Source: Incurvaria masculella (taxonomy: Eukaryota > Arthropoda > Insecta > Lepidoptera > Incurvariidae). Taken from it: a DNA stretch of 64,000 nucleotides. This document shows, piece after piece, positions 34,983 through 45,000 of this stretch. The stretch is from the NCBI GenBank assembly GCA_946894095.1, contig OX335650.1:248001-312000 (forward strand), written 5' to 3'. The notes under the pieces are model-generated. The model had not been told where the DNA came from. It saw only the letters and a list, made by a program, of their open reading frames with translations, and did not search any database. The stretch's first letter is position 1, and each line of letters begins with the position of its first letter. A program made the translations under genes and the position numbers.

Positions 34983-35559
34983 ATTGTAGCTTTTTAAATA
35001 TTTCATGTCTAGCATTTGCGTAGGCAACGAGCACAAAAATACATTATTACAAATAAAGGCTGGCAGACTAGACCAAGTACATATTTTTATATTCTTAAGA
35101 TTGATACATTGTCTGTAAGGTATTTTGCATACATTTAAATATACTTGGTCGGCTAAAGACATACAAATTTTGAAAGGAATGGTTTTAGACTAATCGTAGA
35201 ACAACAAAATATTACGTTTCTTTAATAATTTTGCTATACCTTTTTTTTCATGAAAATATAAAAAAAATCGGTACCCAACTTGACCAAGGGTCCCCCTCAA
35301 TAGGTATGTCTCGCTTGTGGCTACCGAGCTAGTAACTTATATGCTTGCTTTAATTAGATTTTGTAAGATTCATTATGATACAATTCACGACCTCCAGTTA
35401 CCTGAATTCCGATAAGTAACTTTCTGTTACGTTGCATGGTTACATGGTGTAAACGAAATATTACTTTGGGATGTTCAATATTATGTGAAGAGTGTTTGGC
35501 ACTGACATTGCAAGCTAACACTCGGACGTACCTTTTTTATGCACTGGGCCACATTTTTT
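34983..35559. other. AT-rich spacer
   Basis: Nothing recognised. Confidence 0.4.
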
Positions 35560-35785
35560 TTATGTCAACTGACATGGGAGTTTACCACACAACTACCTTA
35601 ATGATATTAGCCTAATGCACTACATTGACGAGGTAATTAGGTTCACTTCATGAGCACGGCTACGCTGAACTGGATGGCTCGCATTTGTACGCAAAGAAAG
35701 TGGTGCATGACCGGCGGGTCTACTCGTGATATTCTCGCCTGTGAGTCACCGGTGAGTCACAGAACTTTCTTCGTGTCAATTATTT
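35560..35785 (-). mobile_element. SINE copy with tRNA-type flank
   Basis: On the + strand TTTTTTTTATGTCAACTGAC, CACACAACTACCTTAATGAT, GAGCACGGCTACGCTGAACT and GGATGG are the family in reverse. They are followed by the linker GCATTTGTACGCAAAGAAAG seen next to tRNA heads. The middle of the body is deleted. Confidence 0.6.
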
Positions 35786-36058
35786 TATGAGTACGAAAAG
35801 CGGGGCGAGGATTCGAGCCCGTAAATCTCACATGAAAGGCAAGTCACATAATCTATGTGTATAGCGTTTGGTTCAACCCAGGACTCCGGCGTACCCACAC
35901 CTTCTTTATTCTTATGCACTAACAAAAATAAAGTTCCTTAAAAAAATAACTACAATATATACAATACAAACATAAAAGATAAGGTACAATCGAGGAAAGA
36001 TAAAACTCGGAAAGGAACTAACTAACAGGTAGTAAACTCAAAAAAATAATCAAACAGT

Positions 36059-36739
36059 TTATTTAAAATTACTCCTAACGTCGATGTCGAATGCTTCATC
36101 ATCCCCAGCAAGCTCCACGTCAGGCCCGCGGTGTAACTCCTTATCCGTGGACACATCGGGCTTCACTGTCGTGGGGTGCAGTGTGGGGCGTCGCTCCGGA
36201 ACTCCGGCAGGGACCTCGACCGCGTGTGGGCACGTGTCGCACGGTACACCCTCCTCGACCGCCGGGGGCCCCCGGTGATGATGGTGGTGGGGGGGGGGTC
36301 GTCCCTCAGGGCTGTAGTGATCGAAACCTTCCGGTTGTCTTGACGGGTGCCACGGTCGCGGATACTCAGGTATCCCTGCTGGGTGAAACTCCAGGCGATG
36401 ATCGTAACCGCCGAAACCGTACTGACCCGGATAGAGATTATCTGGCACAAACATTTGCCAAATGTTCGCGTAATTGTAAGGGCTCGCGCCGTAGTTCTGA
36501 GGGATGAACCGATCGCCGCTGTGTTGGTAACCTTGGTATCTTTGCATGTTGTAGAATTGTTCACCGGTAAAGTACAAATTCCTTCCGTCTCCTTCGCGCG
36601 AGGTTTCCAAACGCAACGGTCCTTGCGTTGTCGCGTGCCGCTTCACGCGTTCCGTTGGTTGCGTCGCCGATTCTTTAAGTAGCACTAGCACCCACAACAT
36701 TTTAACCGTTAGCTTCATCTTGCACTGCGTTGTGTCCAT
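36059..36739 (-). CDS. Secreted Tyr/Pro/His-rich proprotein with acidic C-terminal motif (up to 226 residues)
   Basis: Uninterrupted ORF. The signal peptide lies in MKLTVKMLWVLVLLKESATQ, so the start may be the Met at 36721 rather than 36739. An R-V-K-R furin-type site follows about 33 residues from the first Met. The middle is rich in Tyr, Gly, Asn and Pro (QGYQHSGDRFIPQNYG, PYNYANIWQMF) and has a PPPHHHHH run and a single CDTC pair. The tail GDDEAFDIDVRSNFK matches GDDEDFAIDIRTSF of the 29.5-kb gene. Composition suggests an extracellular or cuticle-type product, but I recognise no domain. It has the same strand and single-exon form as the other three secreted genes. Confidence 0.75.
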   Translation of the reverse strand: MDTTQCKMKLTVKMLWVLVLLKESATQPTERVKRHATTQGPLRLETSREGDGRNLYFTGEQFYNMQRYQGYQHSGDRFIPQNYGASPYNYANIWQMFVPDNLYPGQYGFGGYDHRLEFHPAGIPEYPRPWHPSRQPEGFDHYSPEGRPPPHHHHHRGPPAVEEGVPCDTCPHAVEVPAGVPERRPTLHPTTVKPDVSTDKELHRGPDVELAGDDEAFDIDVRSNFK

Positions 36740-37239
36740 TTTGTGTCTGACTCACAATGAGTCAACCAAGAAATGATCTCCAAACCAGTCCCTTATCTAC
36801 TCTTTTTGAAGAAATTATATCAAATTGATTTAAAGCTCGTCTGCTCCGCACCAGTCTCGCGTCATTACTGAAGAAACATCGAGCGGGTTCCGGCTTGATG
36901 TCTGAGGTCATTAACATACAAGTGTTATTGAACAAAGTTCTCAGGATGACCCATCATTACTGAACAAGTATCTGCAACCAACTTATTCGATTGCCTTTTA
37001 ATGATGTTTGCTTTGAGTGACAGCAAAAACGAGAATCGGTGTTCGCAGCGAACGTAATAGTAGGTATGGTGTCTATTATTACTTACAACACAATTTACAA
37101 ATGCCTTCGTCATTTATAAGCCACATCGTGATCTTTTACTTAATCGTTTACTTTTGGACTTATTACCAGTAGACATCAATAGGTATTTTACTACCTACAC
37201 AATCATTCAATAGAGTTTACTGGGTGCAACAGATATTTG
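36740..37239. other. Upstream region of the 36-kb gene
   Basis: AT-rich, with no repeat or gene recognised. The promoter should lie near 36750-36850. Confidence 0.4.
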
Positions 37240-37712
37240 AAGAGCGACTCGTGTTCAAAGTCGCGGGGACCTGCTTTCCATGCCAGAGATCATGGGTTCG
37301 ACTCCCTTTTCGTTCATGCACCACATTTGTCAGCCTCAGTGGCCCAGTGGCGCGACACTTCGGCGATCGCTCTCCGAAGTTAAGCAACGCTGGGTCCGGT
37401 CTGGTCTTGGATGGGTGACCATTCGACCGTTGAGAGAGGCTGGCCGTGGTTCGGATTCCACGTTAAGCAGTAGGTCCCCTTCCTAACTTACTAGGTGGTA
37501 GGGTTTATCCCGCCCGGGTTGGTACCATCGCATTGGATGAACGATGGTCGAAGCGGCAATGAAAATTGTCCGTGTATTCCATCCAGTTCAATGTAGCCGT
37601 GCAATATAAGGAAGGTCCTGGCATGGCACCTAGTTCCCATGTGGTATGTTGGGCTAATACCATGACAGAACTTGTGGTATTAGCCATCCATGTCCAGTCA
37701 CATAAAAAAAAA
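37240..37712 (+). mobile_element. Chimeric SINE: partial tRNA head followed by a 5S head and the shared body
   Basis: First comes a tRNA-type segment with B box GGGTTCGACTCCC (about 37291). At about 37330 a clear 5S rRNA-like head starts: CAGTGGCCCAGTGGCGCGAC, CCGAAGTTAAGCAACGCTGG and TCTTGGATGGGTGACC. Then come the body (GGTTCGGATTCCACGT, GGTACCATCGCATTGGATGA, GAAGGTCCTGGCATGGCACC) and CACATAAAAAAAA. It is the clearest 5S match in the window. Confidence 0.85.
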
Positions 37713-37834
37713 CATTTTTTCTCTCTCTTAGGCGCATTTCGTGACGAATGCGAGTGGTTGTATGGTTCGGAATCAATTTTTTAACAAAAACATAGGTAAA
37801 GCCCTAAATTAAGATGATTATCGTGCTATCAGCA

Positions 37835-38228
37835 AACTTTATGCAACCTGATATGGATGGCTATGTACAAGTACCGTTATGATATTAGCCCAATACACCA
37901 CATTTCCGAGGAATTAGATGCCATGCCAGGACCTTAATTTTTTATGAGCTCGGCTACACGGAACTGGATGGAAAACACGGTCAATTCAAAAACGAAATCC
38001 GCTTCAACCATAGTTTCGTTCAATGCGGTGGTACCGACCTGGGGCGGGCTGAACTCTACTACCTAGTAGGAGAAGGGGACCAGCTTTAGATGAGCTCGGA
38101 ACCATGGTACAGCTCGCATTCGTAACAAAATGCACCTAACCAACTCACATATAAAACGAAAGTGGTACATGAGCGGGACGAGGATTTGAACCCATCACTT
38201 CTCACATAAAAGGCTAGTCCACTAGCCC
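37835..38228 (-). mobile_element. tRNA-headed SINE, full length
   Basis: Read on the - strand: a tRNA-like head with B box GGGTTCAAATCC, the linker GTACCACTTTCG, the body (GGTACCACCGCATTGAACGA in variant form, GGTCCTGGCATGGCATC) and a tail at ATATCAGGTTGCATA. It points toward the 37240-37712 copy. Confidence 0.8.
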
Positions 38229-39076
38229 GATTGAAAACTGGAAGTGGCCTCTGAAAGGCAGATTTTATATGGGCCTAAGAATGAAAGCGTGTGTACATTG
38301 GTGCATACATATTTCGTTTAATAAATACATTATGAAATTTTATATTACCTATATGTTTTACTTTATCAATGCTATGAGATCTTGCTTCTTGCCAAATTTC
38401 ATGATTCTAGGTCAAGAGCAATTACCTTACTTGTTTTGATTAGTGAGTTTGCGAGCATCAAAGTATGTTAGATAAATGAATATATAAATTAGTATAAATG
38501 AATACTAGTGATTGCGTTGATTTAGGTGGTAGAATTTTTTACACCTCCAATATACCGTATTTGATTTAAATTTCAACTTAATTGATGATCCTGAGCAACA
38601 AAGTGATCCTAGAAGGATTCAGTTTTCCTTGTGAGGTATGGAACCGCAAAAGCAAATGAGGGTTAAAAAAATAGGTATTTAATAATGTAATAAAAGTTTA
38701 ATGCATTCAACATTAATTTAAAAAATAAAACATACTTTATATAACATGTGAGAATGGTGCCCTCAATTTGGTAATTAAGTTAAATTACAGTTAAACTAGA
38801 GACTTATAAAATGTTTTTGGTTAAAATTGTACATTGTCTTATGACAAAAATTTAAAAGATCATAGGTTAGAAAATAAATCAAATAAGCTTTACATCAGTG
38901 TGCAAGGCGTTTCATAAAAAGTTACGATAATCTTAGAAACAGGAAAGTAATTTGAGATAAAAATAAAATCTGATCAAACAAATATAAATATCGGCGAAAT
39001 TTTTCAATATTTACATTTTTTCGGAAAAGGTTTCTAAGTAACTACAATTGCAGAAGAAGTTAAACGTCTCCAAAGA
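38229..39076. other. AT-rich intergenic region
   Basis: I recognise no gene or known repeat. Confidence 0.4.
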
Positions 39077-39416
39077 CAAGGAATGTGACATGTATGTATC
39101 GACCGTGAAGCAAGGACACATTAATTGAAGAAAGAGACCAGTAAAAAGAACTACTTTACGAATATACTGCAAGGTTGGACCCGAACCAGCAAAACATACC
39201 ATTCGCGGGTATTGCGTCTACCAATTTCGCCACCGGCTTTATACCCATAATTTGGAATTCTCCTGTAGACGCAATACCCGCGAATGGTATGTTTTGCTGG
39301 TTCGGGTCCAACCTTGCAGTATATTCGTAAAGTAGTTCTTTTTACTGGGCTCTTTCTTCAATTAATGTGTCCTTGCTTCACGGTCGATTATACATACATA
39401 CATGTCACATTCCTTG
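39077..39416. repeat. Large palindrome (arms ~145 and ~152 bp, 43-base loop) with tRNA-Leu-like core
   Basis: The left arm 39077-39221 and right arm 39265-39416 are nearly perfect inverse copies. They differ by one 8-base insertion (TATACATA-type) and a few substitutions. Reading left from about 39240 on the - strand gives GCCGGTGGCGAAATTGGTAG, then ACGC, later GGTTCGGGTCC. These are an A-box-like and a B-box-like segment in tRNA-Leu-like order. The right arm keeps the B box but not the A box. Confidence 0.85.
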
Positions 39417-39539
39417 GAATAAGCGGCGTACCTGCTTAGTACGAAAAAGTATATTTACTTAAGTCTCCAAAGACGTCGATTTTTCATTTTTACTGAATCG
39501 GACGCCAAAATTACATCGCAAAAACTGGTGAACCAATAT

Positions 39540-39780
39540 CATTGCAGAAGGTTCTTTTCACCGTTGCAACTATTTCTTTACAAACTAGACATAAAGCCCC
39601 AGAACCTGTTGACGTCCTCGGACTCAATATAGCGTAGAGTCGTCTATCTTGTTGGAGACCTGAAACTCAACGTTGGCTTGTAGTATCTTAGCCACAGACG
39701 GTTAGTAGGATCGCTTCTTCTGCAGGTAATACCCTGTTCCTTTCCATCGAACCTATATCCAGAGAGTACTATTACTTATT
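39540..39780 (+). mobile_element. Possible LINE relic
   Basis: Broken frames give phrases such as PVDVLGLNIA and HKAPEP that resemble the post-catalytic part of Jockey-type reverse transcriptases. Very decayed and tentative. Confidence 0.3.
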
Positions 39781-40057
39781 CTCTATCCGGAGCAATCGCC
39801 GCAGAGAATCAGAGAATCAGACCATCCTTTTGAGGTTGACATTATTTTGAGGTTGGCTTTTGACAACGAATCGTTTCTTTCATTTATTTCTCTGCCGCAC
39901 CACCAGTGTTTGTCGACGAGTGTCTGTCTAAAGCCACCCACAAAAAATTCTCTTCACACTACATTGTCTTTGATCATTATTAGTAATTTTTTTCGAAGCA
40001 TATTTTTTTGCAAATTATCAACTTTGCTATTTGTTATGTAATATGTGATCTGTATGG

Positions 40058-40160
40058 TCAGTCCGAGTTCTCACCTAAATCGGCGTTTACGAACTTCGAA
40101 GTTTTACTACCTTATTCTGTGGTTTTACTTCTTCGACCTGTCAAAATTAAACTCGAACTA
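40058..40160. repeat. 'GAGAACTC/TTTAGGTG' MITE-like repeat, copy 3
   Basis: CAGTCCGAGTTCTCACCTAA, AACTTCGAAGTTTTACTA and TTCTGTGGTTTTACTTCTTC are the inverse of the block at about 24095-24225. Confidence 0.6.
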
Positions 40161-40627
40161 ATGCAGATGCAGAACATTTTTCAAAATTTAAATTTTTTTT
40201 CGAAATCTGGCTCGACGAAAATGTTCTATATAATTATCGAACCATAATACATAGTATTTTGGATGGCATATCGTTCGGCAATAGGGCTCCTAAGGTAGCA
40301 CTTCATTGAGTACATATTTGAAATTCATGCGGTTTTAGCAGGGTTTCTCAAAATATCAGGGTAAGTACATTCCTATTTAATTGAACATACAGGGTTTAAA
40401 CGATAGTCCGATCCGTTTTTTTAAACTACGTAATGGATATTCGATATTGAACACATTTGTCATGTTTTTTTAAAATTATTTTTGAATAGGTGAAAATTCC
40501 TTAAATTTGAAATGTATGGAAAACGTACTGTTTCGACGGTTTTCAAACGCGAATATCTCGTAAATAAGTGGTCAGATTTTAATGAGATTTTAACCATTTA
40601 AGAAAACACGTCGAAAACTCCATCAGC

Positions 40628-40925
40628 CTAAAAAACCGGCCAAGTGCGAGTTTGACTCGCAGAAGAAGGGTTCCGTACTATCGTACAAGTTTTAACACAA
40701 AAAAATATTTTTTTTGTATGGGACACCCCTTTAATTTTTATAAATTTTTTATTCAACCTATTTGTTGTTATAGCGGCAAAATAAATACACACTCTGTGAA
40801 AATTTCAGTTGCATATCTATTACGGTTCCTGAGATACGGCCCTGTGAAAGACGGACGGACGGACGGACAGCGGAGGCTTAGTAATAGGGTTCCGTTTTCA
40901 CCCTTCGGGTACGGAACCCTAAAAA
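40628..40925 (-). repeat. 'GGTTCCGTA/GGCCAAGTGCG' interspersed repeat, copy 4
   Basis: It runs from ACCGGCCAAGTGCGAGTTTG to GGTACGGAACCCTAAAAA, with GGAC units before AGCGGAGGCTTAGTAATAGG. Confidence 0.85.
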
Positions 40926-42059
40926 TGGATCGGACTGTGGTGTACACCCTGCATAATTTCTTCTCCTTAGTTTGCATAATAAACTGATGCTTAAATTTCT
41001 GAGATCGAAATTATGAAGTCGTTTTTTAAACAAAAATACGTTAATTTACATTAGCATCATATAGGTACATGCATTATTAATATGTGACGAATTATATTAT
41101 ATACAAGTAATTAGGCTTCATTGTATGTCTATAACATTAAGGCACCTGATTTAAATATAAGTATACAAGTAAACAACAACATAATATCATCCATTACATA
41201 TAAAGTTATGTACTTACACGTTAATCGATTTTCGAAAGATGGATTATGTCCCGGCAGTCACTGTGTACTTTCCAGTGGGATTTTTTATATTTTTGTTTTT
41301 ATTGCGGCATATGCTGCATGCCAGGACCTCACAAAAGAGGCGTCCAATGACGCCCATGGACTCTCGAACAACTTTCAGATGTAACGTATTATATCTAATA
41401 AGCAAACAACTTAAAAAAAAACACCCGTGTTCTAAATAAATTAATAGCAAACAAGATTAACATTTTTAATTGCATTACTTATAAATAAATTATTTACGAT
41501 AAACCTAATCTGTAAACCTGTCATTAATCGTACATATTTATTGTTTCCGGTAGGGCTGCCGCAATATATGTAAGTACATAGCACATTCTTCAAAGCATCA
41601 CACACCGAAATTGCGTCCAGCTGCGGCTGATTACATGAACCGGGCACGACGAGATGGTGGCTCCGCCCTGGACCGCAAATCGACTGACGATTGGCGATAT
41701 TTCTTAGTGCTCATAGTGCCAGTTTATTTTGTGGTGTTAATCCTCGCATCGCAAGACCGGCCGCTGGACAGGAATGAAATTAGGTCCTCTGGCTCGTCGC
41801 GTATTCGTTCCATGAAGCCTCACACACTGACGTTATCGCACACGGTCGCGATGGCAGCCGGCTGCGGCTTCTTGCCCGGGTGCACCGGGCACGGCGCCCT
41901 CTTCACCCTGTACGGCAGACTGGCCGACAAGTTGCGAGACTTCCGCACGCGGCCCGCGGAGTTGCCGGACCGCTCCGTGGACCGAGTCGCGGAGCGGTCG
42001 GTCGACCTGTCCGCCGACTTGTCCGCGACCCGGGCGCGACTCGCCTTGGCGGGCGGGGG
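40926..42059. other. 3' flank of the tetraspanin gene
   Basis: The part next to the stop (41600-42059) is GC-rich and probably 3' UTR of the - strand tetraspanin. An AATAAA on that strand lies at 41723-41728. The rest is AT-rich with nothing recognised. Confidence 0.45.
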
Positions 42060-45000
42060 TCAGTCGGCCACGTGCTTTATCTTGACGTAGAGGCAACAGG
42101 AGAAGAGGAAGCCGAAGATGGGGATCACGGACATGCCGACCCCGACCGCTGCCACCACGACCAGGTGCTCCCGGATGTGGTTCGTGAACTGGCGGATGCA
42201 GCCCTGCAACGTACATCATTCATCAATATTTTACAAAGTCTAGAATCAAAAGGACATAGAAAGGTCTGGAAATGGTTCGTGTACATATTGCACAGTGCGC
42301 GCGCGGTCGAATTTCTGTAAACCTGGCCGTCGAGCTTTTTAGGGTTCCGTACCCAAAGGGTGAAAACGGAACCCTATTACTAAGCCTCCGCTGTCCGTCC
42401 GTCCGTCCGTCCGTCCGTCCGTCTGTCCGTCTGTCACAGGGCTGTATCTCAGTAACCGTAACAGATAGACAGCTGAAATTTTCACAGATTGTGTATTTAT
42501 TTTGCCGCTATAACAACAAATAGGTAAGATTATAAAATAATTTAAATTAAAGGGGGTCCCCCATACAAAAGACGTGATTTTTTGTATTATTTTTTTGTTC
42601 GATGGTACGGAACCATTCGTGTGCGAGTCCGACTCGCACTTGGCCGGTTTTTTTTCTCGTTGCCTGCCACACTCTGTGTGGTAAGTGTGTAACACTCAAG
42701 CGTAGGCAACACTCCAGTGACGTGGATCGGAGTGAAGTTGCACCGGAAGAAGGAGGCGGCGGAAGGGGGTTGACCGCCATGTTGTTCAGAGTGAAGACGG
42801 AAAGAAAGAGCTCTCCACGTGGAATTGAGTCTCATCTGTTTTAGGCTTATTAGAGTATATCCTGATATTGCAATCATCTGCAATATTAACCTTCGGTTTA
42901 ATAAGCTAACATAAGATAATACTAAATATAAATAATGATAATAATAATAATAAAAAATATTAATGATAATAAAAAGATAATACTAAAAGAAGAAAATAAA
43001 AAACAAAAATGCCGTATGCATATACATATGTACTTTGTGGCAACAGTTGTTGGATTAAGATTTAAAATATTATTCAGTTTGTTGATTTCTTTATTGTTAT
43101 ATTGTCTGTAATCTGTTATGTTGTCCGAAAATAAATAAAATAAAAAATAAAATAAAATAAAAAAAGATAGAAGAAAGAAATAAATCCTTTAATTGGTTCA
43201 TAAATACACCAAACAATTAAATCTGAGAACTGCACAAAGGCGGATACGTGATAATTTACAGTCAACAGTTGGGGTGACGAAGATAAGAAATGAAAATTAG
43301 TTAAGCCATTAAATAATTCACAATCTTCTGAAATGGGATGGGGTCATAGGTAACATTCTGTATCTATTCTTGATCTGAGTCTTACGTTTAAGTCTCCAAC
43401 TAGCGTTTCTTTTCATCTAACATGGAGGCAAGCAAGTGTGATTCCTATCCCGGAAAATGGTCTTTCCAAATATTACCTCTTTGGTCAAATAATTAGAGGG
43501 TTGTTATAATTTCATAATAATAACTAAACATTTTTTTTTAAATCTCAAACAACATGGTTTCCGTAGCAAGGTATCAACCTCGTCTAACCTTTAAATTATG
43601 CTATTTCAACCATATAGCTGAGAGCATATCTGTCAGGTGTACGACAAAGAAGATGTTTTTCGTTGACGTTTTATTTACTTGAACCCCCTGATACTAAAAC
43701 CTAGCTACCTACGCCCGTGGGCAAATCGCTTGATTGATTATATTCATATCTTCATAAAAGGTGCCAGAAAGTGAAGGCATGTGGATATGAGTCAAACCCC
43801 TTTGAAATAAGCTTTGGTATGTCTCAGGGGTCCCACTTGGGCCTTTTTCATTTATTGTGTTCATTAATCATCTGTAATACTAATAATAGTCATACCAAAA
43901 TGTAAATTCCTGATGTCCGACAATTATATGAAAATGTAAACTGTACTGTTTCTTACAAGAACATTTATGATTACAGAAAGCTCCAGAACGACATGATACG
44001 ATTTTGAGATTCGTGGTCTGAGACATATTGTAATTCAATTGAAGTAAATATAAACATTTCAATATAAACACGCTGGTATTGGCTGTGTCGCAAGGTAAGA
44101 AATCTACGTTCTTGAATTTATTTCTTGCCAATAAGCATTCCGTGCAGGAAGGTATTGTTTGGAGGCGACACTTACGTCGTAGTGTATGTTGGAGGGGTGG
44201 TCGCGCTTGCCGCAGCGCGGTGTTATGCTCTTGCAGCACGAGTCCGGCACGAGGCGCGCGTCCGGCGCCGCCAGCAGCCACGTGCTGCGTCGCCAGTCCT
44301 CGAAGCGCACCGCGCCGCAGCACCGGAACTGCAAATCACAAGTGTATATTGGAGAGGTGGTCGCGCTTCCCGCAGCGTGGTGTGATGCTCTTGCAGCCAC
44401 GCGCTGTGCCGGTCGACGTTTTGGAGCCTAACATTGTCTCCATCATCAGGAGAACGTGCATCTCAACGAAAGTGGGCACTTTAGAGACTACCCGCCGCTC
44501 TAGGGGTCTACTTATGAAACCGAACACGAGAAGTTCTCGTGTTCGCTTTCCTAGATATACTGGTCTACTTATCAGCGCCGATGGCAACTATCGTATATCA
44601 ACTTGAGGATTGGCTGCATTCCGAATTTTATCTAAAGTGCAAAACACCCTGACTGTATTTTTCTCGACGGGTTTTTTCTATGCACTTCTTTGAAATTCAG
44701 TCTTCCGCTTTTCCAGCACAATTCTCATATGGTTGAAATACGGCAGGAATCTCACCGATTGAAGTTCTTGTTTCGCTGATTTCGATAGACTCCCAAATTA
44801 TACGTTCTTGGTGGGATGTTTCGTTGTCCAGGTACTAGAACTTTCACCTGATCAAACTTCGACCAGTGCCGGGTTCCAATTTCGTATACTCACTCAATCA
44901 GATGCAAAAGCGTTTGTGTGAGGCGCTTATTGAGGGGTGGGATGACCTCTCTGGCCTGCCTGCAATCTACCAGGTGTTTCCTTCCGGTATTGTGAAGTAT

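Noticed and set aside
39170..39245. Possible tRNA-Leu gene
   Set aside because: The A- and B-box-like segments sit in a palindrome arm and I see no clean acceptor stem. Treated as a tRNA-like core.
41611..42090. 159-codon + strand ORF
   Set aside because: It overlaps the last tetraspanin exon and its likely 3' UTR in antisense. It has one hydrophobic stretch but no family match or splice context.
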